DNA from: Paraplanobispora takensis | Lineage (GTDB): Bacteria; Actinomycetota; Actinomycetes; Streptosporangiales; Streptosporangiaceae | Assembly (NCBI RefSeq): GCF_016863195.1 | Contig: NZ_BOOK01000036.1 | Span: 62,001 to 126,000 of the forward strand | Direction: 5' to 3' | Length of the DNA: 64,000 bases | The notes under the pieces: generated by a model | Seen by the model: the letters and a program-made list of their open reading frames with translations, nothing else | What the model was told of the DNA's origin: nothing | The model's database searches: none | Program-made: the position numbers and the translations under genes | Part shown: positions 25,733 through 34,562 of the stretch, one piece after another | Layout of the letters: each line of letters opens with the position of its first letter | Numbering within the stretch: the first letter of the stretch is position 1

Positions 25733-25776
25733 TTCCCAAGCTGACAGCGCGGGTTCGATTCCCGTCACCCGCTCCA
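25733..25776 (+). repeat. att copy: 44-bp duplicate of the tRNA-Gly 3' end
   Basis: Identical over 44 bases to 24815-24858, from the anticodon loop (ttcccaag) to the encoded CCA. The 5' half of the tRNA is absent, so this is not a gene. It is the expected footprint of tyrosine-recombinase integration into tRNA-Gly. Confidence 0.95.
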
Positions 25777-25782
25777 CACACC

Positions 25783-25820
25783 AAGGCCCAGGTCAGGGAG
25801 CAAATCCCGACCCGGGCCTT
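25783..25820 (-). terminator. Terminator hairpin between att and the integrase remnant
   Basis: Arms aaggcccaggtcaggga and tcccgacccgggcctt pair with few mismatches around gcaaa. It sits just past the 3' end of the integrase remnant. A decayed relative of the same sequence follows the third att copy at about 27377. Confidence 0.65.
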
Positions 25821-25856
25821 GATTGTTTTCCGAGGCTGTTCGATCTTCCGTGCCCG

Positions 25857-26371
25857 TTACGTGCCCGATCCGTCTTGATCTTCGTCTTTCAGGGCGTCCT
25901 CGGCGAGCCTGCCCATGCTGTCGGCGATCTTCCGGTCTCGGTCGTTCTCGGTGTGCAGATAGATCAACGCCGCCCGGGTGGTGGAATGCCCCATCCGGTT
26001 CATCAGCTCGCGGAGCGTCGCGCCCGACTGCGAGGCGAACGTGTTGCCCGTGTGGCGGAGATCATGGAAGTGAACCCCGGAGATCTGCGCACTCTTGAGC
26101 GCCTTGGCCCAGATCCGGCTGAACGTCGGCCGGCGGAGCATGGCCCCCTTCGCCCCAGGAAGACGAACGCCTCATCGTGATCGGCGGTGTACTTCTCCAG
26201 GTGCGCGCGGAGTTCGGTGATCATCACTTCAGGTAAGGCCACCGTACGGAGACCCGCAGCCGACTTGGGCGGACCGGTGGTCACCGAGCCGTCCTTGAGT
26301 TCGGTGGTGGCCCTCACGACGACCGTCCGGGCCTCCAGGTCAAGGGCGGCGGCGCGACGCGCCGTACCCAA
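25857..26371 (-). pseudogene. Tyrosine integrase remnant (N-terminally truncated, frameshifted)
   Basis: The catalytic half of a phage/AICE-type integrase. The upstream part (26371 to about 26156) reads LDLEARTVVVRATTELKDG, PKSAAGLRTVALPEVM and EAFVFLG. The downstream part (about 26155-25857) reads MLRRPTFSRIW, HFHDLRHTGNTFASQSG and MGHSTTRAALIYLHTEND, including the HxLRH box and nucleophile Tyr. The two parts are in different frames; loss of one G in the GGGG run at 26153-26156 explains the shift. The core-binding domain upstream is missing. The 3' end lies next to an att copy, as in intact elements. Confidence 0.88.
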
Positions 26372-26497
26372 CCGACGCGCCGCATCCAGACCCGCACCGC
26401 CGCCCGCCAGTTCGCTCCGACCACCGGCCCCGACCGCTACACGGCGCCTGCGGCGTCCTTCGGATCGGCGCCGGCCGCTCCACTCCGGGCCATGCTC

Positions 26498-26881
26498 CTA
26501 CTCGATCGGCGCTTCCGTCGGCGAACTCCGATACTCACGGGCCGCCCGCCGATCCTCCGATGCAGCCCTGCGATGCCGATCAGCTCGCCCCTGATACGAG
26601 ACCGCGTCCTCAACCCGGGCCAACACCTCAAACCAGGACGCCGCCCGCTCATGCGCCTCGGCCGCCGACAAATGCGCCTGCACCACCCGCGTCTCAGCCA
26701 TCGCCCGATCGATTTCCGCCTGCTGCCTGCGCGCCTCGGAACGGGCCACACGCTCGGCGAGGGCATCTTGCCTCTTCCTCAGCTCAGCAAGCCGTACCGC
26801 AGCCTCCGCAGCCCGCTTCCTGGCCGCCTGCGCTTGCATACGCGCCGCCTCTACCAGGGCTAGACGCTCGTCAGGGCCCAC
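26498..26881 (-). CDS. Hypothetical coiled-coil protein
   Basis: About 127 residues, very rich in Ala, Arg and Glu (ERLALVEAARMQAQAARKRA, then AERVARSEARRQQAEIDRAM), predicted as one long coiled coil. No domain is recognised. GTG 26881 is a plausible start; an upstream GTG lies inside a (CA)n microsatellite (about 26890-26906) and is doubtful. It occupies the cargo region of the second tRNA-Gly element, between the integrase remnant and the third att copy. Whether it is expressed is unclear. Confidence 0.5.
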   Translation of the reverse strand: MGPDERLALVEAARMQAQAARKRAAEAAVRLAELRKRQDALAERVARSEARRQQAEIDRAMAETRVVQAHLSAAEAHERAASWFEVLARVEDAVSYQGRADRHRRAASEDRRAAREYRSSPTEAPIE

Positions 26882-26906
26882 CCTTCGATCGTCACACACA
26901 CACACA

Positions 26907-27327
26907 AAACAGGGGCCACTCAGCCTCCGGCGGGGGCCTCGGCTCCGGGATGATCGCGATTCACCGAGCCGACGACCGTAGATGGCTCAGGTGGAGCCTG
27001 ATCGTCCCGCCCGCCTCATCCCAGGCGGAGCCCAGCAGCCCGGCTCCTCCGACTCAAGCCCGCCTGTGACCGTTGGCGTCCGATGATCGAGGAATGGCCA
27101 CCGGCTGAGGGACACACGAAGACGGGCGTGATCCTCCGTCGCCGAGCCGTACCCCTGCGGGGAGGGGCGGCGCAATGCCGGAGACCACCCGTGACGGGGT
27201 TACCTCCGTGCCCGTTGTGTGCCCGTCAGAAGAGTGATCAAAGGCGGCTCACGGGGAATCAGGGGAGCCGAAGCGCTCCCCCGCAGGTCAGCGTTTCCCC
27301 AGCTCAGCGACCAAGATCGTTAGAGCC
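26907..27327. other. Non-coding arm of the second element
   Basis: About 420 bases with no convincing gene on either strand. The last roughly 120 bases resemble the arm before the second att copy (cgtgcccgttgtgtgcccg near 27210, ctcacggggaatc, tttccccagctcag). Confidence 0.55.
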
Positions 27328-27371
27328 TTCCCAGGCTGACAGCGCGGGTTCGATTCCCGTCACCCGCTCCA
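27328..27371 (+). repeat. att copy: second duplicate of the tRNA-Gly 3' end
   Basis: Matches 24815-24858 at 43 of 44 positions; A to G at 27334. It bounds the second element on the right. A decayed copy of the integrase-terminator sequence (gaaggcccaggtcgggaac) follows immediately. Confidence 0.93.
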
Positions 27372-27443
27372 AGCTTGAAGGCCCAGGTCGGGAACCAAAC
27401 CCCGGCCCCGGCGTTGATCCTTCCTGGGGCCGCTCCGGTGAGA

Positions 27444-27743
27444 TCAACTCGCCTCACGCAAGGGCTGGAACTGGACGCTCAACCGCATCTCCAAAGCCTC
27501 TGCGAGGCGTTCCAGCATCGGGATGGTCGGCATCGTTCCTCCCGCTTCGAATCGCGCTACCGCCGGCTGCTTCAACCCGGTACGTTCGGCCAGTTCGGCC
27601 TGGGTCAGCCCGAGTTGCTCACGTCGCAGCCGCACCGCCTCACCAAGCTCGAAGCGGATTCTGGCCGCCTCGTACGCCGCCCCCGCGCCGGGACGGTTCA
27701 TGATGTCGGCCTTCTTGCCGGCCCAAGCCCCGCGCTCCCCCAT
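27444..27743 (-). CDS. XRE-family antitoxin (HigA-like)
   Basis: A 99-residue helix-turn-helix protein: LGEAVRLRREQLGLTQAELA then TGLKQPAVARFEAGGTMPTI is a canonical XRE fold. ATG 27743 has GAGGAG upstream; GTG 27752, overlapping the toxin stop, is an alternative. The gene follows the RelE-like toxin gene, the toxin-first order seen in HigBA modules. It should neutralise the toxin and repress the operon, probably at the palindrome at 28092-28107. Confidence 0.88.
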   Translation of the reverse strand: MGERGAWAGKKADIMNRPGAGAAYEAARIRFELGEAVRLRREQLGLTQAELAERTGLKQPAVARFEAGGTMPTIPMLERLAEALEMRLSVQFQPLREAS

Positions 27744-27748
27744 GCTGC

Positions 27749-28072
27749 TCACTCCTCATCTGCGGTGTGGGCCTCAGCGATACACCGCTGCATGGCCCGC
27801 CACGCACGCTCGATCTCGGCGGACTCACGCATCCGCCGCTTGCGGAACACCGTCAGCATGATGATCCGCCTTCCCGGAGCGATCCAGTAAGTGATCCGTA
27901 CCGCCTCCCGGTGAAGGTAGAACCGCAACTCTCGGAGCTTGCCGCGAAGCTGACGAGTGCAGGGTTCGTCGAGCAGAACGCCACGCTCGGCCAATAGGTC
28001 GACGTAGAAGGCAGCCGTTTCCCGGTCATCCTGATCAAGCGCGTCAAACCACTCATCGATCTCCGGTTCCAG
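27749..28072 (-). CDS. RelE/HigB-type toxin, possible CTG start
   Basis: About 107 residues when begun at CTG 28072, which sits five bases after GGGGAGAGG and gives (M)EPEIDEWFDALDQDDRETAA, matching the usual HigB N-terminus. No ATG, GTG or TTG is available there in this frame because TAA directly precedes the CTG. The core has LRGKLRELRFYLHREAVRIT and IIMLTVFRKRRMRESAEIE, typical of ribosome-dependent mRNA interferases. If CTG is not used, the gene would begin internally (TTG near 27998) and lose its first helix. Confidence 0.8.
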   Translation of the reverse strand: MEPEIDEWFDALDQDDRETAAFYVDLLAERGVLLDEPCTRQLRGKLRELRFYLHREAVRITYWIAPGRRIIMLTVFRKRRMRESAEIERAWRAMQRCIAEAHTADEE

Positions 28073-28091
28073 TTACACCTCTCCCCAGTTC

Positions 28092-28107
28092 ATAACGTGG
28101 ACGTTAT
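28092..28107. promoter_or_regulatory. Palindromic operator of the HigBA-like pair
   Basis: A perfect inverted repeat, ataacgt-gg-acgttat, about 20 bases upstream of the toxin start. Its placement and AT-rich palindrome in GC-rich DNA fit an XRE antitoxin autorepression site. Inferred from sequence only. Confidence 0.65.
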
Positions 28108-29092
28108 AAAGCGAGCAAGTGCCACGTCCCGGGAACACCGGACACGGCATGATCCAAGCCAAGTGGATGACACGCGGAGCGGGCCAGGACGGGATGGCCG
28201 GGGGTGTACAGGGGTGTGCATAGGCGTGTAACGCACACCCTTTCCCGCCGCCCCGACGACTCAGGAGGCCGGGACCGTTCCTCCGGCAGGTCACTCCGTC
28301 TTGCCCCGGCTCCGGCCCGTTGCTTCTCCGAGCGGGTCGACGACACACGGCATACGGCCCGCACACTATCCATGCGGCCTGGGCACCGTTCTCGATCAGC
28401 ATGGCTGCGAGCGCACCGGCCCTGCGTCTCTTCTCTCGCACTTCATCCGGAGGCGCGCCACGAGGACCGTCCGCCCTTCCGCATGCGCCCGGCGAAACTC
28501 CTCGGTCGCTCCCTCCTACGGCCCTCAGGAGGGACCGAAGGAGATCAGCATTTTGGTGGATCACCGCCGACCGCGTGGAGGGCATCGATGTACCCTCCAC
28601 CGACGTCGAACCGGGTGATGTCCCCTGTCTTGTTCGTGGAGCACGTGGATCGTCTTCCCATGGGCATCCGGGACACGAGCATGTCGGCGGGAGCTGAGCC
28701 GTCGTCCCGGGAATGACGTCCCGGGTCCAGGCCATGAGCGTCGCCGCCGTTTCCCCGGTTGCAGGACCGTGTGCTCAAGGGCGATGACCGCGGCCACGGG
28801 CCGGGCCGTGAGTCCGGGGACCCGGTGGATTGAGGGTCCGTGGGTTCTGCACCACGAGCTTCGCGGGCGAACCGCAGAGGGGCGCCTACGCGGCACGGCC
28901 CTTTCTGCTCGTCGTCATGATGCCGCCGATCCCATGCCGCCGCGCTTCGGAGGACCGGAGGAACGGTCCGACCGCTCGCGAGCGGCCTCCGGCAGGGGTG
29001 CTCCGACTCCGGGATGATCTATCCGTCGGCACTCCGCCACCCGGCCGCTGCGATGTCGTCAGATAGCCCGGCCATCGGAAGGTTGAGCCCAT
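28108..29092. other. Gene-poor region of about 1 kb
   Basis: I see no convincing gene on either strand. The frames present lack the G/C third-position bias of neighbouring genes and have no ribosome sites. Composition is slightly less GC-rich than the flanks. It probably represents decayed DNA at the right edge of the tRNA-Gly island. Confidence 0.55.
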
Positions 29093-29347
29093 ATGACCAG
29101 ATCGGTTAAACGCGCCCTCGCTGCTTCTGCGGCTCTGCTGACCTTGCCGGTCGCCGGAGCGTCCACCCCGTTCGACTCGTGGGTGTCGAACGCGGAATAC
29201 GAGGCCACGTGCCGTCCTTACGAAGCCGGACTCAGCGGGGAATGGAACCGGCACAACGCCGATCACACCCCCGCGGGCACGGGGCCGCCCAAGCCTGAGG
29301 CGGCCGAAGTAAGGAACATCGTTCTCTGCAAGACGATCCGCCGCTGA
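29093..29347 (+). CDS. Small secreted hypothetical protein (84 aa)
   Basis: A signal peptide (MTRSVKRALAASAALLTLPV, cleavage likely after AGAS) is followed by about 60 polar residues with two cysteines (EATCRPY and IVLCKTI) that could form a disulfide. GGAAGG lies about ten bases before ATG 29093. No family recognised. It stands alone between the decayed region and the SARP-type regulator. Confidence 0.6.
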   Translation: MTRSVKRALAASAALLTLPVAGASTPFDSWVSNAEYEATCRPYEAGLSGEWNRHNADHTPAGTGPPKPEAAEVRNIVLCKTIRR

Positions 29348-29625
29348 TCCGGGACCAGGCGCACGACGCCTCCGGCTCCGGACTGAGAGCGCCCGGCGCG
29401 TCCTGATCAATCGGCGCGCGGATCTTCCCGGCCGAGGGGCCGCCCGCCGTACACCCGCCGCACCCCATCCGGCCGACCCACCGCATTCAAGCTCACGCAG
29501 ACAAGCGAAAGCCGCTGCGGACTGTCGGACTCGAAGGACAGGCCGCCGGAAGCACCGGCTGGAAGAACCGGCTCCGGGGTCCGCGGGCCCGGGCCGGACG
29601 ACTCGGCGGAGCCTAGACTTGGGCC
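29348..29625. other. Intergenic region, nothing recognised
   Basis: About 280 bases between the secreted protein and the SARP regulator. No gene or clear hairpin was identified; it should hold the regulator promoter. Confidence 0.5.
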
Positions 29626-32600
29626 ATGCCGATCTACCTGAGCCTGCTCGACGGCGTGCGGTGGCGGGGGCAGCCGGTGGTCGGCGAGAGGGCTCAGGCG
29701 TTGCTCGCCGCCCTCGCGCTCGCCTGCCGGACCGTGCACGCGGACCGGCTCGTCACGGAGGTGTGGGGGGACGACGAGCCGGCCAATCCGGCGAAGGCGT
29801 TGCAGGTCCTGGTGTCCCGTACCAGGTCGGTCGTGGGGCCGGAGGCGCTGGCCACGGAAGGGGGCGGCTACCGGCTCGAGGTTCCGCCCGATCGGGTCGA
29901 CGCCGTCCGGCTGCACGCTCTGGCGGGCCGGGCGCGGGCGCTGCTCGTGGAGGATCCGGCCGCGGCCGCCGCGGCGGCGCAGGAGGCGCTCGCCCTGGGC
30001 GTCGGGGCGCTGACCTCCGAGGGCGGCGGCCCGCTGGCCGAGGTGCGCCGGCGTGCGGAACGCGACCTGGCGTCCGCGCGGGTCGTGCTCGCCCGGGCCC
30101 GGAGCAGGAGCGGCGACCACGGCCCCGCCCTGTCCGTGCTCGAGGAGGCCGTGCGTGTCCGGCCCGAGGACGAAGGGCTGCTCGCCGACCTCCTGCGCAG
30201 CGAGGCGGCGGTACGCGGGACGGGCGCCGCGCTGGACCGCTTCGAGCGCTACCGGTCGGACCTGCGCGACCGGATCGGCGCCGGCGCCGGCCCGGAGCTG
30301 CGGCGGGTCCACCGCGAGCTGCTGGCGCTCGACAGCCCCGTACGCGCCGGCGTGCGGTTCGACGCGACCCCGCTGCTCGGCCGCGACGACGACCTCCGGC
30401 GGGTACGGGCACTGCTCGCCACGTCCCGGGTGGTCTCGATCCTCGGTCCGGGCGGGCTCGGCAAGACCCGGCTCGCCCATGCCGTCGCCCGCGGGGCCCC
30501 GCAGCCGGTGGTGCACTTCGTCGAACTGGTCGGCGTGACCGCGCCCGAGGACCTGGTCGGCGAGGTCGGCTCGGCGCTCGGCGTCCGCGACTCGGTGACC
30601 GGACGCCGCGCGCTCACCCCGCGGCAGCTCGCCGACGTCCGCGCCCGGATCGCCCAGCAGCTCGACCTGGCCCCGGCGCTGCTGGTGCTCGACAACTGCG
30701 AGCACCTGGTGGAGGCGGTCGCCGACCTGGTCGCCTATCTGGCCGCGACCACGCGGGAGCTGCGCGTCCTCACCACGACCCGCTCGCCGCTGGCGATCGC
30801 CGCCGAACGCGTCTACCCGCTGCCCCAGCTGGGAACCGGTGACTCCGCCGAGCTGTTCCGCGACCGCGCGACCGCGGCCCGGCCCGGGGTGCGCCTCGAC
30901 GAGGATGACGTGCGCGCCGTCGTGGCCCGCCTGGACGGCCTGCCGCTCGCGATCGAGCTGGCCGCCGCGAAGGTGCGGGTGATGTCACCGGCCGAGATCT
31001 CCCGCCGGCTGGAGGACAGGTTCGCGTTGCTGCGCGGCGGCGACCGGAGCGCCCCCTCCCGTCACCAGACGCTGCTGGCGGTGATCGACTGGTCCTGGAA
31101 CCTCCTCGGCGAGCGGGAGCGCCGGGCCATGCGCCACCTCTCGGCCTTCCCGGACGGCTTCGCCCTCGACGCGGCGGAGGAGGTGCTCGGCGACGACGCT
31201 CTCGGCGACATCGAGGAGCTCGCCGAGCAGTCCCTGCTCACCGTCGTGGAGACGGCCGACGGCGTCCGCTACCGCATGCTCGAGACGGTCCGCGAGTTCG
31301 GCCGGATGCGGCTGGAGTCGGCCGGCGAGACCGCCGAGGCGCGGGCCGCCGTACGCGCCTGGGCCGTCGGTTTCGCCGACCGGCACGGCGTCCGGCTGTA
31401 CTCGCCGGAGCAGGTCGACGCGATGGACCGGCTCCGTCCGGAGGAGACGAACCTCGGCGACATCATGCGCGAGGCCGTCGCCGAGCCCGACCCGGAAGCG
31501 GTGGTCGTGCTGTTCTCCACCCTGAGCGGCTACTGGTCGATCCGCGGGGACCATCCGCGCAGCATCGTCCTCACCCCGGCCGTCGCCGCCACCCTGACCG
31601 GCTGGACGCCGCCGCCCCGGCTCCTCGACCGCACCAGGATGGCCCTGTCCATCGCACTGCTCAACACCGTCATCGTCTCCTCCGAAGAGGTCGGGCCGCT
31701 GGCGCGGATGCTGGCCGAGCTGGGCGCCGACTCGGCGAACCCGCCCATCCGGGCGCTGGTGTCCGCCCTGCTCACCACGGCGTCCGACCCCGAGGACGGC
31801 CTCGACAAGCTGACCGCCGACCCCGACCCCCTGATCCGCGGGATCGCGCTGCACTGGCTGAGCCACGGCCTGGAGAACGCCGGCGACCCGGCCGGCGCGA
31901 TCGAGGCGGCCCGGGCCGCCCTGCAGTTCATCGGTGAGGACGGCGGTCCCTGGCACCGGGCGGTGCTGCACACCCAGCTGGCCAGCCTGTACGCGCGTTC
32001 CGGCGACTCCGCCGCGGCCTCCGGGCACGCCGCCGAGGCGCTCCCGGTGCTCGAACGCCTCGGAGCGGTGGAGGACTCCGTCCAGATCCGCACCAACCTC
32101 GCCATGGTGGCCCTCGCCGAGGGCCGCCGCGACGAGGCCGCGCAGATGATCGAAGACCTGGAAGCGCTCCCGCCCCAGGGCACCTACGGCGAGGTCCTCT
32201 CGGTCGCCGTCGGCAGAGCCCAGCTGGCCCTCGCCGACGGCGACGTCGCCGGGGGACTGCGACGCTACCGCGAGGCCGCCGAGAGGCTCGGGAACCCGCG
32301 CGTCCAGGGTTCGCCGGACGGTTTCACGCCGTGGACCGTCCTGGGCGAGGTCATCGCGCTCCCGGCGTTCGCGCAGTACGGCGAGGGCGACGACGGTGCG
32401 GACTTCTTCGAGTCGCTGCGGGCCAACGCCCTGTCGGTGTTCGATCCGGACCGCGCTTTCAGGGACTATCCGATGGCGGGGATGGTGCTCGCCGGGATGG
32501 GCGTCTGGGGCCTGCTGAAGGGGGCGCTGCCCACCGGGGAGGCGGTCCGGCTGCTCGTGCTCGCCGAGCGGTTCGCCTACAACCAGTTCACCCCGACGAT

Positions 32601-32736
32601 GCGGTGGTCGGCGCTGTCCGCGCACGCCGAACGGATCGCCCCCGGCCTCATGTCCCGGATCGAGGCGGAGTACGGCGAGCGGCGCGGCCCCGACCTGCTG
32701 GCCGAGGCCCGTGCCGTCCTGGAGCGGGTGGTCTGA
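29626..32736 (+). CDS. AfsR/SARP-type transcriptional regulator with NB-ARC ATPase and TPR-like tail
   Basis: A 1036-residue regulator. The N-terminus (1-90) has the shape of an OmpR-type DNA-binding domain (ALQVLVSRTRSVVG, GGGYRLEVPPDRVDA), followed by a bacterial transcription activator domain (about 95-235). The NB-ARC/STAND ATPase has Walker A GPGGLGKT at 274-281, LLVLDNCEHL as Walker B and LTTTRSPLAI as sensor. A helical repeat region fills the rest. Such proteins activate secondary-metabolite or exporter genes on sensing a ligand. The convergent DrrAB-like exporter is adjacent, but no biosynthetic genes are present. Confidence 0.88.
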   Translation: MPIYLSLLDGVRWRGQPVVGERAQALLAALALACRTVHADRLVTEVWGDDEPANPAKALQVLVSRTRSVVGPEALATEGGGYRLEVPPDRVDAVRLHALAGRARALLVEDPAAAAAAAQEALALGVGALTSEGGGPLAEVRRRAERDLASARVVLARARSRSGDHGPALSVLEEAVRVRPEDEGLLADLLRSEAAVRGTGAALDRFERYRSDLRDRIGAGAGPELRRVHRELLALDSPVRAGVRFDATPLLGRDDDLRRVRALLATSRVVSILGPGGLGKTRLAHAVARGAPQPVVHFVELVGVTAPEDLVGEVGSALGVRDSVTGRRALTPRQLADVRARIAQQLDLAPALLVLDNCEHLVEAVADLVAYLAATTRELRVLTTTRSPLAIAAERVYPLPQLGTGDSAELFRDRATAARPGVRLDEDDVRAVVARLDGLPLAIELAAAKVRVMSPAEISRRLEDRFALLRGGDRSAPSRHQTLLAVIDWSWNLLGERERRAMRHLSAFPDGFALDAAEEVLGDDALGDIEELAEQSLLTVVETADGVRYRMLETVREFGRMRLESAGETAEARAAVRAWAVGFADRHGVRLYSPEQVDAMDRLRPEETNLGDIMREAVAEPDPEAVVVLFSTLSGYWSIRGDHPRSIVLTPAVAATLTGWTPPPRLLDRTRMALSIALLNTVIVSSEEVGPLARMLAELGADSANPPIRALVSALLTTASDPEDGLDKLTADPDPLIRGIALHWLSHGLENAGDPAGAIEAARAALQFIGEDGGPWHRAVLHTQLASLYARSGDSAAASGHAAEALPVLERLGAVEDSVQIRTNLAMVALAEGRRDEAAQMIEDLEALPPQGTYGEVLSVAVGRAQLALADGDVAGGLRRYREAAERLGNPRVQGSPDGFTPWTVLGEVIALPAFAQYGEGDDGADFFESLRANALSVFDPDRAFRDYPMAGMVLAGMGVWGLLKGALPTGEAVRLLVLAERFAYNQFTPTMRWSALSAHAERIAPGLMSRIEAEYGERRGPDLLAEARAVLERVV

Positions 32737-32742
32737 CACCGT

Positions 32743-33594
32743 CTACATCTTGCGGGAGTACGAGCGGACCGCCAGCGGGGCGAAGATCGCGACGACGACC
32801 GCGCAGCCGACGACCGCCCAGCCGACCTCGGCCGTCACGGCCCCGTCGTTGAGCAGGTCGCGCACCGCGGAGACGACGTGCGAGACCGGGTTGACCTTCA
32901 CGAACGCCTCCAGCCAGCCGGGCAGCGTCTCGGCGGGGACGAAGGCGTTGGACAGGAAGGTGAGCGGGAACATGATCATCATCGAGATGCCCTGGACGCT
33001 CTGCGCCGAACGCGCCATCGTGCCCAGCCAGGTGAAGATCCACGCCAGCGACCAGCCGGCGAACACGGTGAGCGCGATGCCGCCGACGGAGCCGAGCACG
33101 CCGCCGCCGGGGCGGTAACCGATGGCCAGGCCGGTGGCGAGCGTCAGCACCGAGGCGATGCCGTACCGGATCAGGTCGGCGATCATCGGGCCGGCCAGGG
33201 GGGCGATCCTCGCGATCGGCAGGGACTTGAAGCGGTCGAAGACCCCCTTGTCCATGTCCTCGCGCAGCTGTACGCCTGTCGCCATGCAGACGGTCAGGGC
33301 CGTCTGGGCGAGGATGCCGGGGATCAGGACCGGGAGATAGTCCGAGACGCTGCCGGAGATCGCGCCGCCGAAGATGAACGCGAACATCGCGGTGAACAGC
33401 AACGGCTGGATGAGGACGTCGAAGAACTGCTCGGGCTTGCGGCGCATCTTCTTCAGGGCCCGCCACGCCATCGCCAGGGTCTGGACCCAGGTTTCCCGGA
33501 CTGAGCTGTGAGGCGTGGTACGGGCGACCGCGGCGGGCGGATCGATGCGCCGTGAGCCGGGGGTGGCCGGGGTCATGGTGCTCGTGGTGGTCAT
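32743..33594 (-). CDS. ABC-2 type permease (DrrB-like)
   Basis: A 283-residue membrane subunit with six helices; its ATG (33594) overlaps the ATPase stop. The N-terminal segment (ALKKMRRKPEQFFDVLIQPL, then FIFGGAISGS) and the late FLSNAFVPAETLPGWL are hallmarks of DrrB/ABC-2 permeases. With the ATPase it would form a drug or glycolipid exporter. It converges on the SARP regulator with six bases between the stops. Confidence 0.92.
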   Translation of the reverse strand: MTTTSTMTPATPGSRRIDPPAAVARTTPHSSVRETWVQTLAMAWRALKKMRRKPEQFFDVLIQPLLFTAMFAFIFGGAISGSVSDYLPVLIPGILAQTALTVCMATGVQLREDMDKGVFDRFKSLPIARIAPLAGPMIADLIRYGIASVLTLATGLAIGYRPGGGVLGSVGGIALTVFAGWSLAWIFTWLGTMARSAQSVQGISMMIMFPLTFLSNAFVPAETLPGWLEAFVKVNPVSHVVSAVRDLLNDGAVTAEVGWAVVGCAVVVAIFAPLAVRSYSRKM

Positions 33595-34562
33595 CGGGCC
33601 GCCTCCATCTGGGATTCGTCGTCGGCGCCGTGGCCGGTCAGCGCCAGGAAGACCTCGTCCAGCGTCGGCTTGGCGACGCTCACCGAGGAGATGCCGAGGC
33701 CCGCTTCGCGCAGGCCGATCAGGACGTCCGCGGCCCGGTCGGGGTCGGGGAGGGGGACGTTCATGCGTCCGGACTCCGGGGTCAGGACCGGGTCCTCGCC
33801 CAGCAGCCGGCGCACGACGTTCGCGGCCAGCGCGGTGTCGGAGCCGTCCGCGAGGTTGAGCTGCAGGGTCGAGTCGCCGACCTGGCTCTTCAGGGCGTCG
33901 GGGGTGTCCTCGGCCACCTTCCGGCCCCGGTCGATCACTGCCACGCGGTCGGCCAGCTGGTCGGCTTCGTCCAGGTACTGGGTGGTGAGGAGGATCGTGG
34001 AGCCGTCGGTGACCAGCTCGCGGATGGTGTCCCACATCTGACCCCGGGTCCTCGGGTCGAGGCCGGTCGTGGGCTCGTCCAGGAAGATCAGGGGCGGGCG
34101 GGTGATCAGGCTTGACGCGAGGTCCAGACGGCGGCGCATACCGCCGCTGAACTGGGACAGGGGCCGGTCGGCCGCCTCCTGGAGGCCGAAGCGTTCGAGC
34201 AGGTCGCCGGCGATGGTCCTGGCCCGGGAGCCGGGCAGGCCCTGCAGGCGGGCGAACAGCCAGAGGTTCTCCCGGGCGGTCAGGTCCTCGTCCACCGAGG
34301 CGTACTGGCCGGTGACGCCCACCAGCTGCCGGATGCGATGGGGTTCCCGCCGGACGTCGACGCCGAAGATCTCCGCGTGGCCGTCGTCGATGGGGAGCAG
34401 GGTGGCGAGCATCCGGAGCGTGGTGGTCTTCCCCGCTCCGTTGGGGCCCAGGACTCCGAAGATCTCGCCCTGCCGTACGTGGAGGTCGATCCCGTCCACG
34501 GCCCGGAAGTCACCGAAGTCCTTGACCAGGTTGTCGGCCCGGACGGCGTTGAGGTCCGCCAT
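33591..34562 (-). CDS. ABC transporter ATPase (DrrA-like)
   Basis: A 323-residue ATPase with Walker A GPNGAGKTT, Q-loop VTGQYASVDEDLT, signature FSGGMRRRLDLASSL, Walker B LIFLDEPTTGLDPRTRG and an H-loop in LLTTQYLDEAD (His replaced by Gln-Tyr, as common in DrrA-like proteins). The C-terminal roughly 90 residues match the daunorubicin-resistance ATPase extension. It is coupled to the downstream permease. The substrate is unknown. Confidence 0.93.
   Translation of the reverse strand: MADLNAVRADNLVKDFGDFRAVDGIDLHVRQGEIFGVLGPNGAGKTTTLRMLATLLPIDDGHAEIFGVDVRREPHRIRQLVGVTGQYASVDEDLTARENLWLFARLQGLPGSRARTIAGDLLERFGLQEAADRPLSQFSGGMRRRLDLASSLITRPPLIFLDEPTTGLDPRTRGQMWDTIRELVTDGSTILLTTQYLDEADQLADRVAVIDRGRKVAEDTPDALKSQVGDSTLQLNLADGSDTALAANVVRRLLGEDPVLTPESGRMNVPLPDPDRAADVLIGLREAGLGISSVSVAKPTLDEVFLALTGHGADDESQMEAAR

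Noticed and set aside
25733-25776. Second tRNA-Gly gene
   Set aside because: Only the 3' 44 bases are present; there is no acceptor or D arm. It is an att footprint, as is 27328-27371.
26888-26906. (CA)n microsatellite as a phase-variation switch for the coiled-coil gene
   Set aside because: The repeat probably lies upstream of the true start (GTG 26881), so slippage would not change the frame; evidence is too thin.
28073-28735. 220-codon minus-strand frame in the gene-poor region
   Set aside because: It runs over the HigBA operator, has poor third-position bias, no ribosome site and no recognisable motifs.
29626-34562. Antibiotic biosynthetic gene cluster around the SARP regulator and DrrAB-like exporter
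   Set aside because: No biosynthetic enzymes (PKS, NRPS, terpene, lanthipeptide) lie within reach; only a regulator and an exporter are seen.
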